A stretch of 64,000 bases of DNA. Source: Bacteroidota bacterium (lineage in GTDB: Bacteria > Bacteroidota > Bacteroidia > AKYH767-A > OLB10). How positions within the stretch are numbered: position 1 is the stretch's first letter; every line of letters begins with the position of its first letter. Under the pieces are notes generated by a model. It was not told the origin of the DNA, did not search any database, and saw nothing but the letters and a program-made list of their open reading frames with translations. Below are positions 56,122 to 64,000 of this stretch, one piece after another. The stretch is taken from NCBI GenBank assembly GCA_016709725.1, contig JADJMG010000008.1:124001-188000 (forward strand), read 5' to 3'. The translations under genes were made by a program, and so were the position numbers.

Positions 56122-57876
56122 ATGAAAAACGCTACAAGCCTTGCCTTTTTATTATTATTTTATTCCATTCAAGCTTCATCACAAGAAGGGCATCGAATGT
56201 CAACATTCGAGAAAACATTAATTCCTTCCTATATGAGCAGTCGTGGAATTGCGCCATCGCCTGCGGCAGTAATTCCGCCCACAAGTCCAGTACGAACCAT
56301 TGCTGAATGGGAAGAGCTTCAAGCTTTAGTGGTGGGATGGAAATCTTATCCAACTATTCTTCGACAAATTGTTGGTGCTGCCAAACAAGAAACGCGAGTA
56401 ATTGTTGTGTATACCACTCCAGATAATCCAACGAGTTTAACAAGTTATTTAGCAGCGGGCGGAGTGGATACGGTGAATGTAACCTTTCTTGCAGCGCCCG
56501 TGAATTCTGTTTGGTCGCGCGATTATGGTCCTTGGAGTGCATACACGAATGATGTTGATTCATTAATTACCATTGACTGGATTTACAATCGCCCACGTCC
56601 AAGTGACGATGCGGTACCTGTTGCCATATCCAATTTTATAGGTACTCCACTCTATCAAACAACAACGGCACCATGGAATTTAGTGCACACAGGTGGTAAT
56701 TTTATGACGGATGGATTTGGAACTGGATTTTCTTCTGCGTTGGTTTTGGATGAGAATTCAGCCGCCGGCGGATTTGGAATCAATCACACTCCTGCAGAAA
56801 TTGATTCCATCATGTATCATTTTATGGGCATCAATCGATACATTATCATGAACACGCTTCCATTCGATCAAATTCATCATATCGACATGCATATGAAATT
56901 ACTGGATGAACAAACTTTATTAGTTGGACAATATCCAGCAGGAATTGCAGATGGTCCGCAGATTGAAGCGAACTTACAGTTTGTTCTTGCAAATTATAAT
57001 TCGATTTATGGAACACCCTTTAAAGTGGTTCGCGTGTTGATGCCAGATGACAATAATTTATATCCGAATAACGGTGGAGATTATTTTACTTATACCAACA
57101 GTTCCTTTATTAATAAAACTATTATTTTACCTGTCTATGGGATCTCGGAAGATTCTACTGCCATTCGAATTTATAGAGAGAGTTTACCTGGATATAATGT
57201 TGTTCCCATCAATTGTGCTTCTATGATTGGAGCATTAGGTGCCTTGCATTGCATCACAAAAGAAGTTGGAACCAATGATCCTTTACTCATCAGCCATCAA
57301 CCACTAGAAAATACAACGGATACCGTAAATAGTTATGTGGTGAATTCACTCATACAACACAGAAGTGGAATAAATGATGCTACTTTATTTTGGAGAACGG
57401 ATACATTGATGGGATGGAATACTAGCAATATGAGTTTTACAGGCATTGCTAATAATTGGACGGGACTCATTCCTGCACAATTAGTAGGAACAACCGTTTA
57501 TTATTATATCGCTGCAAATTCTGTAAGTGGTAAATCACAAGTTAGACCCATGCCAGCGCCTGCAGGATATTGGAAATTTGAAGTGACAGGAACCACAGGT
57601 TATGCAGAATCATTTACCAATGAAATACAGTCGATTTTTCCAAATCCATGTAATGCCATGACTTGTATTCCAGTGCAAATTGAACAAAGTGGAACTATTC
57701 AAATTCGTTTGTTGGATGCAAGTGGAAGATTGATTCAAACCATCTTTCAAGGAAACAAGAATGCGGGTGAAAACAAATTCTTCTTTGATGCAAAAAATTT
57801 AGACGAAGGAATGTACTTCATTGAAATGAAAACATCGCAGGGTGTTTCTACTGCTAAAGTTGCGGTTCGACATTAA
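56122..57876 (+). CDS. T9SS-exported peptidylarginine-deiminase-like enzyme
   Basis: The ATG at 56122 gives the signal peptide MKNATSLAFLLLFYSIQASSQ; 584 residues. The deiminase fold (agmatine deiminase/PPAD superfamily) spans ~55-400. Catalytic residues by motif are Asp134 in WSRDYGPW, His253/Asp255 in HHIDMH and Cys377 in ALHCITKE. Arg157 and Arg159 in YNRPRPSDD occupy the positions that in Porphyromonas PPAD bind the C-terminal carboxylate of the substrate. An Ig-like module (~410-490) and a T9SS type A CTD (FPNPCNAMTCIPV, DEGMYFIEMK, KVAVRH) follow. Predicted to convert C-terminal peptidyl-arginine to citrulline outside the cell. The substrate is inferred; plain agmatine deiminases are not secreted this way. 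Confidence 0.8.
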   Translation: MKNATSLAFLLLFYSIQASSQEGHRMSTFEKTLIPSYMSSRGIAPSPAAVIPPTSPVRTIAEWEELQALVVGWKSYPTILRQIVGAAKQETRVIVVYTTPDNPTSLTSYLAAGGVDTVNVTFLAAPVNSVWSRDYGPWSAYTNDVDSLITIDWIYNRPRPSDDAVPVAISNFIGTPLYQTTTAPWNLVHTGGNFMTDGFGTGFSSALVLDENSAAGGFGINHTPAEIDSIMYHFMGINRYIIMNTLPFDQIHHIDMHMKLLDEQTLLVGQYPAGIADGPQIEANLQFVLANYNSIYGTPFKVVRVLMPDDNNLYPNNGGDYFTYTNSSFINKTIILPVYGISEDSTAIRIYRESLPGYNVVPINCASMIGALGALHCITKEVGTNDPLLISHQPLENTTDTVNSYVVNSLIQHRSGINDATLFWRTDTLMGWNTSNMSFTGIANNWTGLIPAQLVGTTVYYYIAANSVSGKSQVRPMPAPAGYWKFEVTGTTGYAESFTNEIQSIFPNPCNAMTCIPVQIEQSGTIQIRLLDASGRLIQTIFQGNKNAGENKFFFDAKNLDEGMYFIEMKTSQGVSTAKVAVRH

Positions 57877-57893
57877 TCCAACATACTTATTGT

Positions 57894-57918
57894 CAAATCA
57901 AAATTTCGATTTGTTTTT
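57894..57918 (+). terminator. Weak intrinsic terminator after the deiminase gene
   Basis: CAAATC (57894-57899) and GATTTG (57908-57913) form a 6-bp stem with an 8-base loop, followed by five T bases. The region lies between convergent genes. Confidence 0.4.
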
Positions 57919-57927
57919 CGAGTGTTC

Positions 57928-60900
57928 TTAAAGTTTAACAATCTTTTTCGTTACTGATTTATCATCTACAGAAATCTGCAAGAAATAAACACCAGGAGCT
58001 GCATCTATCAATTGAATTTGACTAGTTGAGTTCGAGGTAGATTCTATATTTACACTTCGACCTTGCAAATCAAAGCATATAATTTGCAATGCTTTATCTT
58101 CATCTGCACCAGCCCATTCAATATTGAAGATGTTTGAAGATGGATTGGGGTAAACCATAATATTCTCGAGCAAGTCTTCACTCGTCAATTCAGAACCATT
58201 TCGGCAAGGTACTTGAATGCTTAAAGAAGTTGACTCCTTTAAACAACCGAATTTATTGTACAATCCCAATTTATAACTTCCTTGCTGTTTGGCACTATAG
58301 GTTGATTCTATTGCGTTCGCGATTACATTTCCATTTCGCTTCCAATAATAAGTATAGTCAACATTTATTGGAGCTTGCAACACCACACTATCGCCAATAC
58401 AAAATGTAGTAGGTCCTAGAGGTGTAATTGTTGCCGCTGATTTTGCTTTCACCGCTAAGCTAATAGGTGTAGAAACTGTACTACCACATCCGTTTGTTAC
58501 CGAAACAGTATAGGAACCATTAGTAGTTGCTTTATAGATTGAATCTGTAGCACCTGAAATTATAACATTATTTTTCTTCCATTGCCAAGTAGTACTAACT
58601 GCTGAGGGAGACTTTAACGTTAAAGTATCTCCAGAACAAATAATGGGATACCTGCTCGCAGTCACGGATGAAGAAGGTCCAGCTAAAGCGGTGATCACAA
58701 CAGGAGCACTTACCGTATTGCAACCATTGGCTGTAATTCCAATCGAATAAGATCCAGCGGTAGTAACTGTCAATAGTGGTTGCGTTGCATTAATAACGTT
58801 TACTCCATTTCGATACCATTGATAGGTTGCATTCGGAACTGAATTCGCAGAGAGCAATAATGATGACGGATAACAAATTACATTGGAAACAGGTGGAGTG
58901 ATGACAGCGGATGGGCTTGACACCACACTTAAATTAACGGTATTCGTTGTAATTGTACTGCACGCATTTGTTATATTACATTTATAATTTCCAGCTAAAG
59001 TTGCGGTGTAAGAATAATTCGTTGCCCCAACAATGTCGACATTATTTCTTTTCCATTGATACGTATAATTTGAACCTTGTGAAGGCGAACATGCCACCTC
59101 AGTGGATGTACCTGAACAAATAGTAACATTCTGAATGGTTGCCGTTCCAATAGGAGCACCTGTATTAACATGAATAGGCGGGGACATTTTAGTCCCGCAG
59201 GCTGGATTATTTACCAAACACTTATAGCTTCCTGAAATCGTTGCGCTATACGTTGAAGCAGATCCCGAACTCAATAAAACATTATCGCGGTACCACGTAT
59301 ACGTTATACCCGCGCCCGTAGGTTGAGCATTTATTTGAACCGTACCTCCACAATTCGTATTTCCTGAAGGCGCACTCAGCGTTGGACTCGTGGTATTTAA
59401 TGTAACATAAATGGGTGCTGTAAAATTAATAGTATTAAAACAATAAACATCTAAGTAACTCATCGAATAACTACCACTTTGCAATGCTGAATAAAAATAA
59501 TTTGTGGCACCAGGAATAAGAACACCATTAAAATACCAAGCGTAAGGGCTGAAGGATCCAACGGGAGCATATAATGTTACATTAGAACCAACTCCACAAC
59601 CATTAATGGGTGAAAAATATTCAATTGCACTACCTGAATAAATATTTGGTGGAGCTGTATTGACATTATAATTAGAGGAAGTTGCAGTACCACACGCATT
59701 GGTAGCAGTTACTATATAATCACCAGGAGGGTAAGGCGCATTTAATAAATTACTTGTGCTTGATTGAAGTGTTGTATTATACGCTTGCCAAGTAAAAGTA
59801 GCACCGGCAATGGGTTGAACACTCAGTGAACCTGCGGGTGGGTAACAATTGTTAGATCCTCCTGCAAAGCAATCAAAAGTACTACACGAAATTACTGGGG
59901 TTGCAATGTGATTTACATTTACAATTTTTGTTGCCGAAGTAACACTAGCACAAGAATTAGTTAGATTCACAAAATAACTTCCACTCGTGGTAGGAGAATA
60001 TGAATTAGCGATTGCACCTGGAATGGCAACGCCATCTTTCATCCATTGATAACTTGGATAACCAGTAATTGCAGTTAGCGTCAACGATTCACCTGCTGCT
60101 GCACAAAATGTTAATGGACCAGAATCTGAAATATTTCCAACTGGGGTAGGTGTCACTATTACGTTTACCATGATGGTTGTTCTCATACCCAAATTATTCC
60201 ATAACGTACAGAAATAATATCCTGAAGTGGAAACTACAATGGAATTTGAATTTTTACCCAGATAAGCAATATTACTTGACAACGTTCGACCCCAACTATA
60301 ACGTGTGTACCCTGCAGGAACGGATAACGTTACACTCCCTCCTTCACAAAATGATGTTGGGCCACTCGCCGTAATAAGGGGTGATGTTGTGGTATAGGCG
60401 ATCCCGTTAGTATCAATTCTAGATAAATAAACATCCGAATTGTATTCTCTTAAATAACTGCTTCCTGTTATCAATAATTTATTTCCCGCAATAGCTGTAA
60501 TTCGTCCAGGCAAAGCAAAATTTGCATATGAACTTCCACCAGCGTATTGAAAAATCTTATAAAGTGTTTCTGTACCTGCAGCATCATATTTCTTTAATAC
60601 AATAGGACATCCAAAATTGCAGGAATTAATCAATAAAAAATAGCTTCCGTTGGCACCAGCGGCAACATCCGCCCCACCATCAGATAGAAGTGTTGTCCAC
60701 TTCGAATAAACGGTGTTACCAGCAAGATCTATTCTCAGATGAAAAGTACTCGAGTAATTTCCAATTCCATCCCAACCAATTCCAACAATCAACAACTTTT
60801 GATCACTTAATTCTACAATGCCTTTTGCAGTAGTTACTGATGAACTCGATCCATTTAAATAGTAATTATATTTTCGTGTCCAGAGTGTATCTCCCGAAAG

Positions 60901-61560
60901 ATTCACTTTCGCTGCAAAAACATTGAAGTTCGTAAAGCTACTTGATCTACCAGCAATCACAATATTATTATCGCTCGTTAGTGTTAATGAATTTCCTTCT
61001 TCATCCGCAGCGAATCCTATTGTTTTATTTTGAATAATAGTTCCCTCTGCCTCTGTTTTTAAAAACCAAATATCCTTAGCACCTGCTCCTGCACTTGTCG
61101 TATTTCCTACCATGTAAAAATTTTCGGCTTTATTGGTGATGTCTTTAAATTCATCGAAACCCAATCCACCAAAATTCTTCGACCATATTAAGTTTCCATT
61201 CGATCCCAACTTTACTAAAAACGCATCTCTGTTCGTTCCAATGGTAGTATAGCCAGCACAATAAATTTCATCGTTCGAACCAATTGTTATTGCATTTCCT
61301 CCATCTTCTCCAATTCCTCCAAAATATTTTATCCAAAGTAAACTACCTGATTGGCTTGTTTTCATCACCATCATATCATTGCCTCCCGCGCCAAAGGAAT
61401 TGGACAAACCTACGGTTACGATAGAGCCATCCGATAATTCTGCAACATCATTTCCAGCATCAGAACCGGGGAAATCGTAACTATTTTCGAATTTTTGTGC
61501 CGATAAATGAAGTGGCAGAAAGAGGATGAGGCCTACTAGAAGCGAATAAAAGTTTTTCAT
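57928..61560 (-). CDS. Large secreted propeller/Ig-repeat protein with T9SS type A sorting domain
   Basis: A 1210-residue intact frame with a signal peptide (MKNFYSLLVGLILFLPLHLSA). Residues ~25-390 are propeller-like blades (MMVMKTSQSGSLLWIKYFGG, DAFLVKLGSNGNLIWSKNFGG) with the D/G-x-W pattern also seen in the protein at 771-2339. Residues ~395-1115 hold eight to nine Ig-like repeats with the recurring core 'YQWKRNNVDIVGATNYSYTAT..GNYKC'. The type A CTD is at the end (MVYPNPSSNIFNIEW, LQGRSVN, PGVYFLQIS, KKIVKL). It is probably surface-anchored; no enzymatic motif is seen. Confidence 0.8.
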   Translation of the reverse strand: MKNFYSLLVGLILFLPLHLSAQKFENSYDFPGSDAGNDVAELSDGSIVTVGLSNSFGAGGNDMMVMKTSQSGSLLWIKYFGGIGEDGGNAITIGSNDEIYCAGYTTIGTNRDAFLVKLGSNGNLIWSKNFGGLGFDEFKDITNKAENFYMVGNTTSAGAGAKDIWFLKTEAEGTIIQNKTIGFAADEEGNSLTLTSDNNIVIAGRSSSFTNFNVFAAKVNLSGDTLWTRKYNYYLNGSSSSVTTAKGIVELSDQKLLIVGIGWDGIGNYSSTFHLRIDLAGNTVYSKWTTLLSDGGADVAAGANGSYFLLINSCNFGCPIVLKKYDAAGTETLYKIFQYAGGSSYANFALPGRITAIAGNKLLITGSSYLREYNSDVYLSRIDTNGIAYTTTSPLITASGPTSFCEGGSVTLSVPAGYTRYSWGRTLSSNIAYLGKNSNSIVVSTSGYYFCTLWNNLGMRTTIMVNVIVTPTPVGNISDSGPLTFCAAAGESLTLTAITGYPSYQWMKDGVAIPGAIANSYSPTTSGSYFVNLTNSCASVTSATKIVNVNHIATPVISCSTFDCFAGGSNNCYPPAGSLSVQPIAGATFTWQAYNTTLQSSTSNLLNAPYPPGDYIVTATNACGTATSSNYNVNTAPPNIYSGSAIEYFSPINGCGVGSNVTLYAPVGSFSPYAWYFNGVLIPGATNYFYSALQSGSYSMSYLDVYCFNTINFTAPIYVTLNTTSPTLSAPSGNTNCGGTVQINAQPTGAGITYTWYRDNVLLSSGSASTYSATISGSYKCLVNNPACGTKMSPPIHVNTGAPIGTATIQNVTICSGTSTEVACSPSQGSNYTYQWKRNNVDIVGATNYSYTATLAGNYKCNITNACSTITTNTVNLSVVSSPSAVITPPVSNVICYPSSLLLSANSVPNATYQWYRNGVNVINATQPLLTVTTAGSYSIGITANGCNTVSAPVVITALAGPSSSVTASRYPIICSGDTLTLKSPSAVSTTWQWKKNNVIISGATDSIYKATTNGSYTVSVTNGCGSTVSTPISLAVKAKSAATITPLGPTTFCIGDSVVLQAPINVDYTYYWKRNGNVIANAIESTYSAKQQGSYKLGLYNKFGCLKESTSLSIQVPCRNGSELTSEDLLENIMVYPNPSSNIFNIEWAGADEDKALQIICFDLQGRSVNIESTSNSTSQIQLIDAAPGVYFLQISVDDKSVTKKIVKL

Positions 61561-61589
61561 AGGTAGTTTAAGGTTGATGTTAGGTTGAT

Positions 61590-61620
61590 CAAATGTAGGA
61601 GTCTGACTCTATTCTTGCAA
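61590..61620 (-). promoter_or_regulatory. Bacteroidota-type promoter for the propeller/Ig-repeat gene
   Basis: On the minus strand TTG (61620-61618), 20 bases, then TACATTTG (61597-61590) match the consensus fully. The ATG at 61560 is 30 bases downstream. Confidence 0.6.
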
Positions 61621-61746
61621 CGTAAAACCCTGAAATTCCATTAAAAACGGCTAAAGAAGGGCAAGTATCTACTAAACAGAGGTGAAGGATTTTACGCATC
61701 CAAAAAATACCTTACTAACATCTTTCATGGTAACTGTTAATTTCTT

Positions 61747-61754
61747 TACCTTTG
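61747..61754 (+). promoter_or_regulatory. -7 element of the yceD-rpmF-plsX-fabH operon promoter
   Basis: TACCTTTG followed by CAGCCC is a perfect TAnnTTTG and resembles -7 regions of strong housekeeping promoters in the phylum. The -33 region near 61723 is TTTCA rather than TTG. The ATG of yceD is 45 bases downstream. Confidence 0.55.
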
Positions 61755-61798
61755 CAGCCCTTACATTTAATCGTGTAGGAAGATAATAACGTTCTGAA

Positions 61799-62341
61799 AT
61801 GACTGATTCTGTATACATTATCCGGTTTAATCATCTGGCTGAAGGAATACACGAGTATGATTTTAGTATTGATGATTCGTTCTTTGCGCAGCGTGAAGAA
61901 TCAATTATTAAACAAGCTAAAGTGGAAGTTAAAGTTCTCCTCCGCAAAGATTCTGGTGGCATTCAACTGGATTTGAGTATGATAGGCGATGTGGCCGTGG
62001 AATGTGTGAGGTGCTTAGAAGAATTTCGAATGCCCATCCACATAGAAAAATCATTGCTCGTGAAGATGGTCGATGAGGTGAATGAGGAATATGATGATGA
62101 AGATGAAATCTACATCACCAAAAAAGCGATAGAAATTGACCTTGCCCATAGCCTATACGATTTCCTCACCTTAGAAATCCCATATTGCCCAGTTCATCCA
62201 GAAGATGAAAATGGCGTTGAAACTTGTAATCCTGAAGTCTTAAAATACATCAAGAAACAAGAGACAAAAATGGAGGAAAAGGATGACGAAAACAATGGTG
62301 ATGCTCGATGGTCGGAGCTTAAGAAGATCAAACTAAACTGA
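61799..62341 (+). CDS. yceD: YceD/DUF177-family protein
   Basis: A 180-residue acidic cytoplasmic protein. The family signature VECVRCLEEF (Cys pair CxxC) is at ~65-75, followed by the acidic NEEYDDEDEIYIT segment and DFLTLEIPYCPVHPED. Its bacterial and plastid relatives are linked to 23S rRNA maturation and ribosome biogenesis. It is encoded immediately before rpmF (29-bp gap), the order conserved across bacteria, which supports the name. The C-terminal tail is charged (KMEEKDDENNGDARW). Confidence 0.85.
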   Translation: MTDSVYIIRFNHLAEGIHEYDFSIDDSFFAQREESIIKQAKVEVKVLLRKDSGGIQLDLSMIGDVAVECVRCLEEFRMPIHIEKSLLVKMVDEVNEEYDDEDEIYITKKAIEIDLAHSLYDFLTLEIPYCPVHPEDENGVETCNPEVLKYIKKQETKMEEKDDENNGDARWSELKKIKLN

Positions 62342-62370
62342 TTATTAACTAATTACAAATACAATAAATT

Positions 62371-62556
62371 ATGCCAAATCCTAAACACAAACACTCGAAA
62401 TCGAGAAGGGACAAGCGTCGTACTCATTACAAAGCAACAGCTCCAACACTAGCTATCGATGCTGCAACTGGAGAAGCTCATTTATGGCACCGCGCATTCT
62501 GGCACGAAGACAAATTAATGTACAAAGGAAAAATGATTATGGAGCGTGGCGCTTAA
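62371..62556 (+). CDS. rpmF: 50S ribosomal protein L32
   Basis: 61 residues starting MPNPKHKHSKSRRDKRRTHYKA, the typical basic L32 head, with LWHRAFWHEDKLMYKGK at the C-terminal side. There are no Cys residues, so this is the zinc-free form of L32 (zinc-binding forms have two CxxC pairs). Length and position between yceD and plsX are as expected. Confidence 0.95.
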   Translation: MPNPKHKHSKSRRDKRRTHYKATAPTLAIDAATGEAHLWHRAFWHEDKLMYKGKMIMERGA

Positions 62557-62611
62557 TTGCCATTCTTTATTTTCATACTCTCTTTACATTAACCCTTCAG
62601 CTTGAAATGCA

Positions 62612-63568
62612 TTGATAAAAATTGGGATTGATATTATGGGTGGCGATTACGCTCCAAAACAACCTGTTTTGGGCGCAATTCAAGCTTTGCCCGAGTTGCC
62701 CGCCAACACACGCTTGGTGCTGTTTGGAGATGAAAAAATCATTCGTGATTTATTCACTTCCGAAGGTGCAGATGTGAGTTTGGTGGATATTGTTCATACT
62801 ACCGAGGTAATCGGCATGGATGAATCAGCAACTCGTGCCATTCCCGGAAAACCCGATTCAAGTATTTCACGTGGATTCGAATATCTCAAGAAGGGCGAGA
62901 TTCATGGATTTGCCTCTGCTGGAAACAGCGGAGCTATGATGGTGGGTTCGATGTTTAGTGTGAAAACCATTCCTGGTATTCTACGTCCTGCTATTTGTTC
63001 CATTATTCCTAAGGAAGATGGAAGCACAGGTGTTTTTTTAGATGCCGGTGCGAATGCCGATTGCAAGCCTGAACATTTACAACAGTTCGCCATCTTAGGA
63101 AGTCTTTTTTTAGAACACGTGCACGGTGTGAAAAATCCGAAAGTTGGATTAATGAACATCGGTGAAGAAGAAGAAAAAGGAAATATGCTTTGCAAGGAAA
63201 CACATCCTCTTTTAAAGCAAACAAAAGAAATAAATTTTATTGGAAACATTGAAGGCCGTGATCTTTTTAATGACAAGGCCGATGTGATTGTATGCGATGG
63301 ATTCGTAGGCAATGTCATTCTCAAGTTAGCCGAATCGTTTTACAGTTTAATCAGAAGAAGAAAGATCAAGGATGAATATTTTGATCGTTTCAACTTTGAA
63401 AATTATGGCGGTACTCCTGTTTTAGGAGTGAATGCACCCGTCATCATTGCGCATGGCATCTCGAATGCTACTGCAATCAAAAACATGATACATATTACGC
63501 TTAAAGTGACCACTGCCGGATTAACCGAAAAGATTACTCAAGCGGTTCATGAAAGCATTACTCAATAA
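62612..63568 (+). CDS. plsX: Phosphate acyltransferase PlsX
   Basis: About 318 residues beginning MIKIGIDIMGGDYAPKQP, the canonical N-terminus, here read from a TTG at 62612. The only near ATG (62607) is two bases out of frame and meets a TGA at once. Other motifs are FASAGNSGAMMVGS, GVFLDAGANADCKPEHL, LMNIGEEEEKGN and ICDGFVGNV-like VCDGFVGNVILK. PlsX makes acyl-phosphate from acyl-ACP for phospholipid synthesis and is a peripheral membrane enzyme. It lies in the usual rpmF-plsX-fabH order. Confidence 0.93.
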   Translation: MIKIGIDIMGGDYAPKQPVLGAIQALPELPANTRLVLFGDEKIIRDLFTSEGADVSLVDIVHTTEVIGMDESATRAIPGKPDSSISRGFEYLKKGEIHGFASAGNSGAMMVGSMFSVKTIPGILRPAICSIIPKEDGSTGVFLDAGANADCKPEHLQQFAILGSLFLEHVHGVKNPKVGLMNIGEEEEKGNMLCKETHPLLKQTKEINFIGNIEGRDLFNDKADVIVCDGFVGNVILKLAESFYSLIRRRKIKDEYFDRFNFENYGGTPVLGVNAPVIIAHGISNATAIKNMIHITLKVTTAGLTEKITQAVHESITQ

Positions 63569-63571
63569 CCA

Positions 63572-64000
63572 ATGACAAAAATTACTGCTGCAATTACCGC
63601 TGTGAACGCATGGGTACCACCCGATGTTCTTTCCAATAAGGATCTAGTGACCATGGTTGACACCACGGAAGAGTGGATTATGTCACGCACAGGAATTAAT
63701 GAAAGACATATTTTAAAAGGAGAAGGTCTTGGCTCTTCCGACATGGCAGTACAGGCAATTTTACCTCTGCTTAAAAAACGGGGAATTGGTGCCGATGAAA
63801 TCGAACTCATCATTTGTGCCACCACCACTCCTGACATGCAATTTCCGGCGACAGCTAATATTATTGCTGATAAAATCGGAGCTGTGAATGCCTGGGGTTA
63901 CGATGTTAATGCTGCTTGCTCTGGATTTATTTTCGCATTATCAACCGCAACCAAATTCATCGAAACAGGCACGCACAAGAAAGTGCTAGTAGTTGGTGTA
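63572..64000 (+). CDS. fabH: 3-oxoacyl-ACP synthase III, FabH (partial, cut by the right window edge)
   Basis: 143 codons are visible from the ATG at 63572, three bases after plsX. The N-terminus (ITAAITAVNAWVPPDVLSN), TTEEWIMSRTGINERHI and the nucleophile Cys116 in DVNAACSGFIFAL identify FabH, the enzyme that condenses acetyl-CoA with malonyl-ACP to start fatty acid synthesis. The conserved His and Asn of the triad lie beyond the window. It shares its transcript with plsX. Confidence 0.92.
   Translation, partial: MTKITAAITAVNAWVPPDVLSNKDLVTMVDTTEEWIMSRTGINERHILKGEGLGSSDMAVQAILPLLKKRGIGADEIELIICATTTPDMQFPATANIIADKIGAVNAWGYDVNAACSGFIFALSTATKFIETGTHKKVLVVGV

Noticed and set aside
1..64000. tRNA, rRNA or riboswitch genes
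   Set aside because: No cloverleaf-like or rRNA-like sequence was noticed while reading the intergenic regions; a covariance-model scan would be needed to exclude small RNAs.

Overview
The window looks like a chromosomal segment of a Bacteroidota bacterium; I cannot name the genus. It is AT-rich. Seven surface or secreted proteins end in type IX secretion (T9SS) sorting domains, and several carry domains typical of this phylum (GEVED, SprB-like, MBG and gliding-associated C-terminal domains). Several upstream regions carry the phylum's promoter signature, TTG-N19/20-TAnnTTTG. A cysteine-free L32 gene sits in a yceD-rpmF-plsX-fabH order.

Layout. (1) 1-757: the end of an IS3-family insertion sequence, cut by the window edge. 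(2) 771-20020: a block of large secreted proteins. It holds a beta-propeller-like T9SS protein, two tandem paralogous giant adhesins on the minus strand (2401-7820 and 8119-13488, both interrupted several times), and on the plus strand a multidomain subtilase-like/MBG protein with an unusual ALVNAR hexapeptide repeat and one frameshift inside that repeat. (3) 20273-26246: a possible cyclic-nucleotide module, with a TPR-class III adenylate cyclase, a transporter-HEAT-cyclic-nucleotide-binding fusion, and a convergent HD phosphohydrolase with a PDE-like motif. (4) 26364-31624: a minus-strand thiosulfate/sulfur operon of two YeeE/YedE half-transporters, a SoxB-like hydrolase, a diheme TsdA-like cytochrome and an OprD-like porin. 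(5) 31931-42098: a complex I operon nuoABCD-HIJKLMN that lacks nuoE, nuoF and nuoG. It is followed by a small unknown protein; nuoL has a 2-nt frameshift and nuoM an in-frame TAA. (6) 42133-49006: an FAD-dependent reductase of the geranylgeranyl-reductase type, then a 1823-residue gliding-associated T9SS type B protein. (7) 49107-55932: a signalling operon of a TonB-dependent receptor, a YfiR-like protein, a large hybrid histidine kinase and a single-domain response regulator. (8) 56122-61560: a T9SS-exported peptidylarginine-deiminase-like enzyme convergent with another large T9SS Ig-repeat protein. (9) 61799-64000: yceD, rpmF, plsX and the start of fabH (fatty acid and ribosome housekeeping).

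About a dozen apparent lesions fall in otherwise well-conserved long genes. They are mostly 1-2 nt losses (some in homopolymers or dinucleotide repeats), plus two in-frame stops. Because nuoL and nuoM are hit in the same way as the adhesins, assembly or sequencing error must be excluded before real decay is inferred. No tRNA, rRNA or CRISPR array was seen.
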